From: Plenodomus lindquistii
Taxonomy: Eukaryota > Ascomycota > Dothideomycetes > Pleosporales > Leptosphaeriaceae
Length of the DNA stretch: 64,000 bases
NCBI GenBank assembly: GCA_025504975.1
Contig: JANUWI010000013.1
Span: 1,054,001-1,118,000, forward strand
Direction: 5' to 3'
Part shown: in pieces, positions 13,030 to 25,984 of the stretch
How positions within the stretch are numbered: position 1 is the stretch's first letter
How the letters are laid out: each line of letters opens with the position of its first letter
The notes under the pieces: generated by a model
The model's input: the letters and a program-made list of their open reading frames with translations, nothing else
What the model was told of the DNA's origin: nothing
Database searches by the model: none
Position numbers and translations under genes: made by a program

Positions 13030-14574
13030 TATATTAGTTTAATAATATAAAGTACTAAAATGCGTTTAAATTATTTTAAAAGTATATAGAAGTATATAAA
13101 AATTAAAAGAGTAAATAAAGTATATTTTAATAACCTTAATATAAAAAAAAAGAATTCTATTTTTATAGTTATTTTAAATAGGAAACGATAAAAAATAGAA
13201 TTTAAATATAGTTCTAGATTTTTATAGAGCTAGTTTTTTTACTATTATAGTATATAGGTAATAATATATCTAAAATTACTAAAAAGAACTAAACCTAGTA
13301 AAATATAAAAACAGTTTAAATAAAGATTAGTAAAGTTTTGTATTTCTAATAAGCCTATATTAAAAGTATTAAAGTAGTAACTAAAACAGCGTTTATAGCT
13401 AGAAATTTGTAATATAATTAAGTATAGCTTTATTATATTACCTATTTTAATTATTAGAATAGTTCTATATTTAAATACTTTTTATAACTTCTTTATATAA
13501 AGTCTATATTAGAATTGCTATTTAATTATAGTAAATATAACTTTTAATTTATTTATTAATAATAATTATAATAACTATAAAGTTTAGTAGTTACTTAGAT
13601 AAAATATAAATACTATTCTAATAGTTAGTTTTTTTTTACTCTATACTTTATTTATATATACTTTAATATTACTTACTATTACTTTTATAACTAATAGTTT
13701 ATAACTACTATAAAAATATATATTTTAATACTTTTAAATATATATTTTATAGCCTATTTCCTTTTATATGCTCTATTTAGATCTAGTTTTTTTAGTAAAT
13801 TTAAGTTTATACATTTATTAAGATTAGTAAATTTAAAAAATTATAGATTAATAACTAATAGTTTTTTTTTTCTAGTTTATAGCTTTTTCTAACATTTTTA
13901 AATACCTATATCTATAAAACTAGAATATAACGAAATTATAGTAGTACTTTATAATTTTTTAAGCTTTACTATTTAGACTATACTAGGTAATATAAGTTAA
14001 GTAAAAACGTTTTAAGCTAAACTAGTAAATCTAAACGCTATAGCTAGCTTAGCTATATAAATAGTAGCTTTTATAGTATAGATAGTAATTTTATAGGTTA
14101 CTAACTTTAGTATAACTAATATAGTACTAGTTAACTACTATAAATAATAAAAAGAAATTTAAAATCTATATATAAAAGTTTTAAGCTTATATAAAGAAAT
14201 ATAGCTTTTATAGATAAAAATAGTAGTTTTAGTAATAACTACTTTTTAAAACGCTCTAGATTTTTCTAGTAGTAAAAAGAAATATAGGCCTATTTATAGG
14301 CCTAATACAAAGTTTTTTAAGTATAAAAGTACTAAAAATATTAAATTAAATATAGTTTATAATACATCTATTAGTAAAATACAAAATAAAAATTATAGTA
14401 GTTTATAAATAGGTTATAAAAGATTTCTATATCTATTTATTATAGTTACCTTACTTAATAACAAGTTATATTAAAAAAAGCTAGATACTAGTTAAATATT
14501 TTAAGTATAATATTTATATATAAATAGTAAAAAATATATTTAAACTTATAAAATATAATTATTTACTAACTAAA
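13030..14574 (-). mobile_element. LTR-415 partial copy: 3' LTR plus ~1.1 kb of internal sequence
   Basis: LTR at 13030-13437 followed by sequence homologous to 3284-4455 of copy 1. The homology stops exactly where the Fot1-B element begins (14575), and the DNA beyond that element (16412 onward) does not continue the retroelement. Its left flank AAGAA has no partner that I can identify. Confidence 0.75.
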
Positions 14575-16411
14575 GTATATTTTACTAGTAAATCTAGTAC
14601 TCTAGTAAATTTTATAGTTTTCTTTAGTATTATAAATACTATACTTTTTATTTAATACCTATATAATATAATCTAATATTAGTTTAAACTAAAAGCTAAT
14701 TTTAATTTATAGATAGAGTTTCTAAAGCTAGCTAATTTAAAAGCTTTTAAAACGCTATTAACGGTTTTAGAGTTAGTTACTATAAACTTTTTTAATAATT
14801 TAGAAAAATTACTTTATACTTCTAGATTTTACTAGGTGTCTAGAAACTTATTACTACTATAAAATAAATAATTATTTAATATTTTTTTATTTTAATTTAT
14901 AAAAGTTTACTTTCTAGCTATATAATATTAAAAATATAGCTAATTAAATACTAGAGGTATATAGTAGAATACTAGTAGAGAAATACTAGGCTAGACACCT
15001 TATAACACGTTCTAGTAAATTTAAATTAGCTTTTATTTAAATAAAAAAGAAATATAAAATAAAGTAGAAAAATCTAGAGATAATTTATATATATTTTAAA
15101 TTTATAAAAAAAAGCTACATATACTATCTAGAATAATAATATTAGTACCTTTAATAAAATAGGCTTCTAGATAAATATAGTTAAATCTATAAATATTATT
15201 TTAAAGTTTAAAAAATATAGTTAGCTAGATATTATCTAGATAAATAATTGTAAATAGGTTACTATTATTTAAAGTATATACGCTTTTAGAGATATAACTC
15301 TACTTTTTATTACCTATAAAAACGCGTATATATCTCTATATAGTATAAAAAGGTTAATATACTATATAATTAGAAAATTTTAGTTTTTAAAAATAGCTAG
15401 ATAGATAATACATTTAGGCTAGAGTAGTTAATATACTTTAATATATATATAAAAGCGTTAAAAGTTAAAGTATACTAGTTACTAATTTTAAATAGCTATA
15501 AAAGCTATTTTAACTAAAAGTTTAAAAACTACTATATAGAGAATAAAATTCTAACTTTTTATATACTTTTTTATTTATTTTATATTCTCTAGCTATTTAA
15601 TATAGTATATTCTATACAATTTAAATACAAGTATTTCTAGTATGTATAAAACTAAGCATACTAATACATTTTCTATATTAATAAAAAAAATTCTTTCTAG
15701 CTTTTAAAAACGTATTTATTAATATATTTATAGTTAATAACTATTAAAAAGCTTTTAAACTATTAAAGCTAGTCTCTACTAAGATATAAATAGTATTAGA
15801 TTATTCTAAAGTACAGTTATATACTTTATTTTAACTTTTCTCTCTAGTAAATTTATAGTAATTAAAAACTTTAAAAAAATTTATAAATTAAGATTTTTAA
15901 TAAAGTTTATATATAAGTTTTTTATATAGTTACTAATAACTATATAAGCTAGCTTTTTACAGCTTATAAAAAAGGCGAAACTAAAACTATACTAAAACCC
16001 TTTTTTTTAAACCTATAACTATAAGCTTAGAAAGTAATTAGTAGTAGTTATAAAAAAAAGTATAAAAAAAAGTAGATCTAATAGAAAAATACTATTAAAT
16101 ATAGTACTAAATTATAGGCTACTATAGCTATATTTACTCTACCTACTATTTAAAAATATATGCGTAGTAGTAGTAATTAAGTATCTATTTAACTAGAACT
16201 CTAGCGCTAAAGTTACTATAGAGAGACTACTAGGCATAATACTTATATATACTAGAAAAGTTTTAAATGTACTTTTAAATTAGATATAAGCTCTATAGTA
16301 ATAAGTTTAGATATTAATACTAATAATAATAATAGTTAAAACTATAGTATTTATAATACTAAAGAAAACTATTAGATTTACTAGGTTATTAGGTTAATTA
16401 GTAAAATACAT
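14575..16411 (+). mobile_element. Fot1-B DNA transposon, copy 1
   Basis: About 1,837 bp with inverted ends related to ATRTATTYTACTA...TAGTARAATAYAT, shared with copies at 19290-29175, 23508-25348 and 35139-36986, which lie in the opposite orientation. TA follows the right end (16412-16413). The plus strand around 15470-15640 translates as a degraded Fot1-like transposase: LLILNSYKSYF, then ENKILTFYILFYLFYIL-x-LFNI, corresponding to the DGHGSH and PPHxSHxLQPLDV blocks. All frames contain stops. The exact left boundary is uncertain by a few bases. Confidence 0.8.
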
Positions 16412-19192
16412 TATATACTATATACGTAGATATAAAGTTTATTTTATACTTTAAATCTATTATAGCTATTAAAGTATATATTTTAAACTTTACTCTAAAT
16501 TTAGTTAATTCTATAGTTTTTACTATATAAATAGATTATGTTATAAAGCTAGAATACTGCGTTTATCTAAAAAAAACATATTTATAAATCTATTAAAGTA
16601 CTTTTTACTTAAATACTTTTTATATTTTATATTAAAATATAAATTCTATATTTAGTTATAATATATTCTTTTTAATAATAAAGTATATTTAAATATAGGT
16701 TTTATTATTATTTATATTTAGAAAATAGTTCTATACGTATTTATTCTATAGGTATTTAAAATAAATTCTTTTTATATAGTTATATATTTAGTACATATAG
16801 TAATTATATAAAAATAGAAAGTATTCTATTACTACTTTATTTAAATAATAGATACTATCTATATTATAAGTGTTTAAACTCTATAATATATAATTATATT
16901 ATTTATTTTATAGATTATTTATATAGCTTAGATACCTATTACTTTTACTTTATTAAATATATTAGTACTTTATAGTATTATTATTTCTAGTTAGAGTATT
17001 ATCTATTCTATAGACTTTTTTTATTAGGTAATAGTTCTTTACTATTCTAACCTAGTATATTTATTATGTTTTAGAGATCTAGTTATTATAGTTCTTGTTT
17101 ATAGGTAATCTACTAGTTTATAGTATTTTATTTAGCTATTATAGTACTTATACTATAAACTTTTTATTATTAAAAGCTTTTTATAGTTTTTATATTAATT
17201 TTTCTAATATAGCTATTAACTATTATAGTACTATTATTAATATTATAGGTTAGCTATTTTATAAACTACTAAATAGTAATCTTTAAGTATTTTTTTATAT
17301 TACTAAATTTTTAATTTTATTATACTAGAATAGTTTATATCTATAGTAGAGGTATAGTAGTTTAGTATATTAATTAAAACCTTTCTACTTTATTTTACTT
17401 AGTATAGTATTCTTTTATAGATTTATATTCTATATCTAATATATTTTTATCTACTACTAATACTTTTAATTATTTTAGGTATTTTTTTATTTTTTTATCT
17501 AAAAAAGCTATTCTATATATATAATTCTAGATTATAGTAATAAAAACTTATTGTTTATTTTTTATATTATCTAATAGACTATTTAAAGTATTAGAGAGAT
17601 CCTAGTAGTTTACTATATTATTAAAGTTATATAGTTAAATAGTAAAAATAGATATTAATTTATTATCTATATTTTTATTAAATACTTTAATATATAGTAT
17701 ATTAATTTAGTATATAACGCTATTTTTAGAATAGTAGTTTTATATAAAATAGCTTTGTTTTACTATATTTATAGTATATTAGTAGCTTTTTACTAGACTA
17801 CTATTAGTTATTCTTTTGTAAATAGTTTTTTTTATTAACATTATTAATATGTATAGGTTCTATACTATTATTATACTATATTCTAGACTTTTAAAGTATA
17901 TAGTTATTATATAGCCTTCTATTATTAAATTAGTATTATAGCTTATAAAGTTATAAAATTAGTATTTTCTAAGTTTTTTTTAAGTTTTTACTATAATTTA
18001 TAAAGTTTAGTGTTAAAGTACATAGTTTTATAAACTAGTAAAAGTAAAGTATTTAACTTTATACTACTTTATATAGATACTACGTTTACTTTAGTTTTAA
18101 CTTTTATTTATTTATTACTATAAAGGTTTATTTATTCTACGCTATCTATATAGTATACTTTTAGAAAGTATTAGTATAGTTTACTATAGAGTAGGTTTAT
18201 TATAACTTTTAGATAGCTTTTTATATAAGTTTAAATTTATTATAAGTTTTTAAAGTTTATTATATAACTCTCTTAAATTTATTATAGTTTTTAATAAATT
18301 TAATAGATCTATTACTTTTTTTATCTAGACTATAGTACTAGATAAAATATAGTTAGATCTACTTTAATGTATTACTACGTATATATATTACTATATAGAA
18401 AACGTAGTTATTTTATTCTATATTTTATACTTTAAATTTAAAAAATAAGTTAAATTTAAGTAACTAGTTTTTATATTTATTATATTTTTAAAAGTTAAAG
18501 TTAGGCTTAGCAACTTTAGTATAGCTATAGTTAACTAAAGTAAAAGTATTAATATCTATATTAATTTTATTTACTTTAAAGTATTTAAAGTACAAAGATT
18601 TTTTTAAATAGCTATAATATAAAGTAGCTAGTATTAAAAAAACTATTATAGATTAGTTTTTAAAAATAGGTAAGTATATAAGCGTTAGAGTTATAATAAT
18701 AAATATAGTAAAAGTACGTTTCTAAAAAAAGTAATAAAAGTAACTAATTAACTAAATATATTACCTATTTATTTATATAAACTAAATATAATTTACTATA
18801 TAAGCATTATAATATATTTATATACTTATATAATAGCTATAATAGAAGCTATTATATCTATTAGTAGCTATTATATATATCTATTAGTAGCTAGTATATA
18901 TATCTATTAGTAGCTAGTATATATATTTATTAGTAGTTATAGTTAAAGCTATTATTTCTACTAGTTATATAATATATAATGCTATAGAGCTATCTATTAA
19001 GCTAGGCGCTTTATTATCTACTTGCTATTTATAGTTTTTATCTATTATAGAAGAATTATAATATGTTTTTTTTTATAATAAAGTAAATACTCTATTAAAA
19101 AAGCTAGTAGATTAAGCATAGCTAGTAGATACCCTATATAAAAAGCCTAAAACTTAAGAATTTACCTTAAAAAAACTAGAAGTAAAAAGCTA
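16412..19192. other. Unassigned RIP-degraded block
   Basis: AT-rich sequence that I could not align with the LTR-415, second Gypsy or Fot1 families. It lies between two Fot1-B copies. It could be the body of a further retroelement (possibly the other part of the Gypsy fragment at 29178-32807), but no protein motif was legible. A 23-bp tandem repeat occurs at 18855-18941. Confidence 0.45.
18855..18941. repeat. Tandem repeat, 23-bp unit, about 3.8 copies
   Basis: Units start at 18855, 18878, 18901 and 18924 with the core TATCTATTAGTAGCTA followed by KTATATA. The last unit is partial. Units 2 and 3 are identical by eye. It is the only simple satellite-like array that I saw in the unassigned block. 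Confidence 0.85.
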
Positions 19193-19289
19193 ATATATTC
19201 TACTAGTAAGCTACCTAAACTAGTAAGCTAGGTACTCTTTTTTAGTATTATAAATACTAAGTTTTTAATTATTATTATTATTACTATTA
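19193..19289 (-). repeat. Terminal fragment of a Fot1-B element
   Basis: 97 bp matching the end of Fot1-B (AATATATTCTACTAG... through the AGTATTATAAATAC block), directly followed by the true end of the copy at 19290. Either an older Fot1-B was entered by a newer one, or the end was duplicated. The rest of the older copy was not found after 29177. Confidence 0.65.
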
Positions 19290-20714
19290 ATATATTCTAC
19301 TACTAAGCTAGCTACACTACTAAAATAGCTACTTTTCTTTAGTATTATAACTACTATAATTTGAATTATTTTTAATATTACTATTAATATCTAACTCTAC
19401 TACTATAGAGTAAATATCTAATTTAAAAGTACTTTCTAAACTTTTCTAGCATATATAAGTGTTATACCTAGTTCTTTTATAATTACTATAGTATTAAATA
19501 CCTAGTTAAGTAGGTACTTAACTACTACTACTACATGTATATTTTAATAGATTAGGCGCTATAGTTAAAGCTATAGCAGACTATATTCTAGTACTATATT
19601 TAAAAGTACTTTTTTACTAGATTTCTTTTTACGCCTTTTTTTTCTATTATCTCTACTATTTACTCTTTAAATTCATAGTTATAGGCTTAAAAAAAAGTGT
19701 TTTAGTATAATATTAGTTTAGCTTTTTTTATAAGCTATTAAAAGCTAGCTTACATAATTAGAAATAATTAAATAAAAAACTTATATATAATTTTTAACTA
19801 AAATGTAAATTTAGAAATATTTTTTATAGTTTTTAATTACTATTAATCTACTAGAATAGAGAGTTAAAGTAGAGTATATAACTATAGTTTAAAGTAATTT
19901 AATACTACTTATATATTAGTAAAAACTAGCTCTAGTACTTTAAAAGTTTTCTAATAGTTATTAACTATGAATATATTAAAAAAGATATTTATAAAATCTA
20001 GAAAAAAGTGTTTTTTTTAATATTAAAAATGTGTTAGTATACTAAATTTTATACACGCTAGAAAGATATATATTTTAATAGTAAAAAATCTACTATATTA
20101 AGTAGCTAGAGAATATAAAATAAATAAAAAGATATATAAAAAGTTAGAATTTTGTTTTCTATATAGTAGTTTTTAAATTTTTAGTTAAAATAGCTTTTAT
20201 AGCTATCTAAAATTAGTAACTAGTATATTTTTACTTTTTATACTTTTATATATTTATTAATGTATTTTAAATACTCTCGTCTAAACGCGTTATTTATTAA
20301 GCTATACTTAGAGACTAAAAGTTTCTAATTATAAAAACTACTAGTTATTTTATACTATATAGAGATCTATACGCGTTTTTTTATAGATAATAAAAAATAA
20401 AGTTATATCGTTTAAAGTAAATATACTCTAGATAATAATAAACTACTTATAAAGATTAAACTAAATAAAATATAGCTAATTCCATTCTTTAAAGCCTATA
20501 ATAACTATTATAAATCTAATTATACCTATTTAAAAGCTAGTTATATTAAAGTTTTAGATATTATTATTATATACACTATACTTAACTTTTATTTTTTTTA
20601 TAAATTTAAACTATATACTAATAATTTCTATATTTTTTAACTTTATTCTCTACCTATTTTTAATTTAATTAAAAGCTATTGTAAGCTTGCTAGAGTGTGT
20701 TATAAAGCGCTTAG

Positions 20715-21044
20715 TATTAGGCTTTTAGATAGTTTTTTTACTTTTTAAACTAGAATAGCCTATAAAAGGGAATTATAGGCTAGAGAGAGCTATTACACTT
20801 TATACTAAAGTTATTACACTTTATACGAAAGTATAAAGGCCTCTACCTTTAAATTTAGACTAGAGATTCTATAAATATATAAAAGTAGAGTAAAAAGTAA
20901 AGTATAAAGCCTAATAGAGTTAGAAAAATAAAAAAGTAATAATTTATCTATTTTTAATCTCTAAATAGTATTTTTATTTATTTATCTAATTAATATATTC
21001 TATTCTATATTATCTATTATAGTAATATTTTAATAAGTATTATA
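20715..21044 (+). repeat. 5' LTR of the second Gypsy element
   Basis: 330 bp, 20 bp longer than its partner because of a perfect-length 21-bp tandem duplication at 20791-20811/20812-20832 (one mismatch). Contains a CCTATAAAAGG box at about 20759-20769 that could have been the element's TATA promoter. Confidence 0.85.
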
Positions 21045-22204
21045 ATTTAATTAGTTAAACTACTATATATTTATAGAGTATTAATTATTAAACTAAGTTA
21101 TTAACTTACTACAGAAGATTAAAATAGTACTACTAGTAATATAGATATATTTTTATAAGTCTCTATAAACCTAGCTCTAGTACTAGATTTAAATTCTACT
21201 AGTATATAGCCTATATAGCCTATTAAATCTATAATATAGATTAATAAACTAACTATAAACTATAATAGCTTATAGTTACCTACTCTAAATAATAATATTA
21301 ATAAAATATTAGAAATAGAGGCACGCCTTTAGAAAGTATATAAATAGTTCTATTAGAAATACTAATATAAAAAACTAGTAGATATTAATATACTCTAGGC
21401 CTATTAAAAGGCTAGAGACTAAAAAGATATTACTTTTTAAAGTGCTAGTATCTAAAGTATTATTATAGTTACTTTTAATCTATCTATTAGCCTATTTTAC
21501 TTTTAACTCTCTAAAGTTTTTACTAAAAAAAAATAGAGTAGAGTATAATTATTAGAAAAAAAATTATAAATTTTACTTTTTTAAAGTACGTACTTATTCT
21601 AAAATTCTAAATTAAAAGATTAATTTTAGGCTTATTTATATCTTTAAAGTACTAAAGTCCCTCTAGTAGACCTATAATAACTAAAAATAGCTAAAAATAG
21701 CTAATTTAGCTCTAATCTAGACTAAATTTAAGATAGTTATACTAGATTTACTAAAAACACCCTCTAAAAAACGTTAACTAGCTTTTAAATCTCTAAAAAA
21801 AGCTAGTTAAAGTTTAAATTAGATATCTATAAACTTTCTAGACTTTTTATAGCAATACTAGAGAGAACTAGGCTATTTAAAGCTACTAGAAATTTAAATA
21901 TTAAAGTTTATTATAGCTTTATATAGCTTTATATAATAATATTTATAAAAACTTTAGTTTACGTTTAGAAAATTATTAAAATACGCTAGCTTTAGTAGAA
22001 TAGTTAGTAATAGTAATATACTAGTATAGAAAAGTATTTACTAAAAATAAAGCTAGTAAAAGTAGTAAAAAAAAATTCTTAAATTTAATAAAAAATAACT
22101 CTAAAAGAAAGTTTTAGTAAAGTAAAAAAAAAAGTAAACTAGGCTATACTAGCTTAGAATAATTCTATAAAAAATAGTGTAGTAAAAGAATAAACAAAGT
22201 TTAT

Positions 22205-23466
22205 TACTATAGCTATAAAAAAGTTAGTTATATTTAATTTAACTATCTAAAAAATAATAAATATTAGAAGAACTCTAAAAAATCTAGCTTAAAAAAAAGT
22301 AAAAAGTAGAATAACTAGATATAGTTTTTACTACTTATAAAGCTTTAATTACTATAATTAGTATAGATTAAATTCTGTCTAAAGCGTTTTAGCTAAACCT
22401 ATTCTAGCTATTTATAGTTAAATTTAAAATAGGCCTATTAGAGTTTAAAAAAGCTTTATTAGATAGTAGCTTATAGCTAAATTTAATATAATAGATATTA
22501 ATAAAAAAGCTTAATTATAATATTACTTTTTTTTTTTTACTAAAAGTATAAGTAGAAGTTAGCTAAAAGTATATAGTATAACTTTTATTAAAGTTAATAT
22601 TATTAATTTTAGAGATTATAAATAAACCTAGAGAATTTTATTTATAGTGTTTAACTTTCAAAAGTTTTTTATATACCTAGAGCTACTCTAAATAAATTTT
22701 AACTTTTAAAAAATTAATTATACTATTTAGTAAATACTTTTTAAGGGTAAAAGAAAAAAAAAGCTTTTTTAGAATAGTTAGAGTAAAAAAAGCTAGATAG
22801 TTTAAATGTACTATAAAAAACTATATAATAGATATCTATACGCTTTATATTAGCTTTATAGCCTATAGTAACCTAGTATAAATTATTTTTATATATATAT
22901 AACTAGAATATATAGAGTTTATAGATATAGTATTAAAAGAATGTTTATTAATTATTTTTAACTATAGTCTAGCTAATTTTATTATTTAAATACTAAAAAA
23001 GTAGATACTACTAAATTAACAACTATATAACCTTTTAAAAAATAAATTTAATATTTAAAAAAGTATATAGATAATTATTTATCTAAAAGTTAAATATAAA
23101 AAATAAAGTCTCTAGTATAAATTTTTTTTTTATAAAAAAAAATAGTAGCCTAAAGCTGTATATTAATTACTAGAGTTTTAATAAGATTATAGTAAAAATA
23201 GGTACCTACTACCTTTAATTAATAAGTTTTTAAATAGACTAGGTAAGGTAAAAATTTATATAAAGCTTAATATCTATAATACCTACTATAGAATTAGAAT
23301 TAAAAAAAGAAATTAATAGAAAATCGCCTTTAGAATCTAATATAGGCACTTTAAATACTAAGTAATACCTATTAGGCTTACTAATACTCTAGTATAGTTC
23401 TAGGCCTATATTAACTAAATTTTAGTTAGCCTAGTTAATATAATTTAGATAGTATACTTCAATAAT
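22205..23466 (+). pseudogene. Degraded gag zinc knuckle to RT of the second Gypsy element
   Basis: Remains of gag-pol with many stops. Legible parts are the zinc knuckle 22205-22246 (Cys and His codons now Tyr), the RT palm motifs NRYLLPLINKFLNRLGK and RIRIKK, an FKY-x-VIPIRLTNT block corresponding to the MPFGLTNAP region, and YFNNIFIFSNNK at 23455-23490, where both catalytic Asp codons read AAT. Zinc knuckle and RT boxes are not in the same frame, so there was a frameshift or an indel. The Fot1-B insertion begins 42 bp after the catalytic box. Confidence 0.75.
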
Positions 23467-23507
23467 ATTTTTATTTTTTCTAATAATAAAAATAAGTATA
23501 AAGCCTC

Positions 23508-25348
23508 ATATATTCTACTAGTTAATCTAATAACCTAGTAAACCTAATAGTTTTCTTTATTATTATAAATACTAAGTTTTTAATTATTATAATTATTACT
23601 ATTAATATCTAACTCTACTACTATAGAGCTTATATCTAATTTTAAAGTACTTTCTAAACTATTCTAGCACGTATAAATATTATATCTAGTCTTTTTATAA
23701 TTACTATAGTATTAGATACCTAGTTAAGTAGGTACTTAACTACTACTATTATACACACGTTATAATAGAGTAGATACTATAGTTAAAGCTATAGCAGTCT
23801 ATAATCTAGTACTATATTTAAAAGTATTTTTTTACTAAATTTTCTTCTATACTTTTTTTTTATTATCCCTACTAATTACTTTTTAAATTTAAAAATATGG
23901 GTTTAAAGAAAAGTGTTTTAGTATAGTATTAGTTTAGTTTATTTTATAAACTATAAAAAGCTAGCTTATATAGTAATAAATAACTAAGTAAAAAACTTAC
24001 GTATAAGCGTTAACTAAAATTTAAATGTCTAAGTATTATTTAGAGTTTTAGATTACTATAGATTTACTAGTTAAAAAGATTAAAATAAAGTATATATCTA
24101 GAAATTAATATAATTTTATACTACCTACGCGTTAGTAAAGACTAGCTCTAATACTTAAAAAGCTTTTTAATAATTATTAACTATAAATGTATTAAAAAAT
24201 ATATTTTTAAAAACTAGAAAAAAGCTTTTTATAATAATATAGAAAACGTGTTAGTGTACTAAATTTCACACGCGCTAGAAGTATTTATACTTTAATAGTA
24301 AAAAAATATACTATATTAAATAGCTAGAAGATATAGAATAAATAAGTAGGTATATAAAGTATTAGAATTCTATTCTCTATATAGTAGCTTTTAAATTTTT
24401 AGTTAAAATAGCTTTTATAGCTATTTAAAATTAGTAACTAGTATATTTCTACCTTTTACGCTTTTATATACGTATTAAAGTACTTTAACTACTCTAGTCT
24501 AAACGCGTTATTTATTTAGCTATTTTTAGAGACTAATAGTTTTTAATTTTAAAAAATACTAGTTATTTTATACTATATAGAAATATATACACGTGTTTTA
24601 TAGATAATAAATAATAGAGTTATATTTTCTAAAATATATATACTCTAGATAATAGTAACCTATTTATAATTACCTAGCTAAATAAAGTCTAGCTAATTAT
24701 ATTTTTTAGAGCCTATAACAATTTTTATAGATCTAATTACGTTTATCTAGAAGTTAGTTTTATTAAAATTATAGATATTATTATTTTTAATACTATACTT
24801 AGCTTTAATTTTATTTTTAAATTTAAACTATATACTAATAATCTCTAGATTTTTCTACTTTACTCTCTACCTTTTTTTTAATTTAGTTAAAAGCTATTTT
24901 AAGTTTATTTAAATATATTATAAAGCGTTTTACCTAGTACTTACCTACTAGTATTCTATTATATACCTCTAGTATTTTATTAGCTATATTTTTTACTTTA
25001 TATAACTAGAGCGTAAACTTTTATAAATTAAAGTTAAAAATTTATTAGATAATTATTTATTTTTTGTAGTAGTAACATTCTAGATACTAGATTAAATTTA
25101 GAAATATAGTAAAATCTTTCTAATCTATTTAGAGAGTTTATAATAACTAACGCTAAAGGTAGTAGCAGCGCGTTAGTAGCTCTAAAATTAGCTAGCTTTA
25201 AAAGCTATATAAATAAAGTTAAATTAACCTTTATTTTAAATTAATATTATATTATATTATAAAGGCATTTAATAGAAAGTATAGTATTTATAATACTAAA
25301 GAAAACTATTAGGCTTACTAGGTTATCTAGTTAACTAGTAGAATATAT
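23508..25348 (-). mobile_element. Fot1-B DNA transposon, copy 3
   Basis: 1,841 bp with ~60-bp inverted ends: the left end ATATATTCTACTAGTTA... mirrors the right end ...TAACTAGTAGAATATAT. TA follows the right end (25349-25350); the left flank is less clear. Inserted in the RT gene of the second Gypsy element. RIP-destroyed transposase on the minus strand by comparison with 14575-16411. Confidence 0.85.
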
Positions 25349-25984
25349 TATACTTTATATTTTTTAAAAGTACTAGATAAATTTTTACTATATTCATACT
25401 TTTTAGTTATAAAGTATTTATAGTTATTTTTAGTAGTATTAAGGTAAATAACTATAGTTAATTTAGTTTAAAAATTAAAAATAAAGTATAGTTTAAATTT
25501 AGAATTTTTATCTCTATCTAAAGTACTACTAAATAAAAAAAGGTAGTAATAATAAAGCGCCTAAATATAGAAAATATTAGTATAAGCTAGAATAGGCTAG
25601 AATAGCTAGAAAGAATTTATTCATTAATATTTTTAGACTAAACGCTATACTTCTAGTAAATAGTATTAGAAGTAGGTAATTATTTAGTAAAAAAAGCTTT
25701 TAAACTATCTACGTTATAAAAACTAGCGCTAGAATTCTAGAAAGTAAGTTAGAAAAGCTATATAGCAATATAAACTTTATAATTAGTACTAGTAGTATCT
25801 TTAAAGAGCTATAGCGCTAGAATAGCTTAGTATAGGCTATTTAGAGCTAAAGTAGAAATATATAGCTATATACTTTTTATTTATTAGAAAGTAGTACTAG
25901 TACTAAGTAATTTTTTTTTTACTAGTATTCTAGACTTTATAGAGAATAATACTATTATTAGTAATAACTAGTATAATATAGCTA

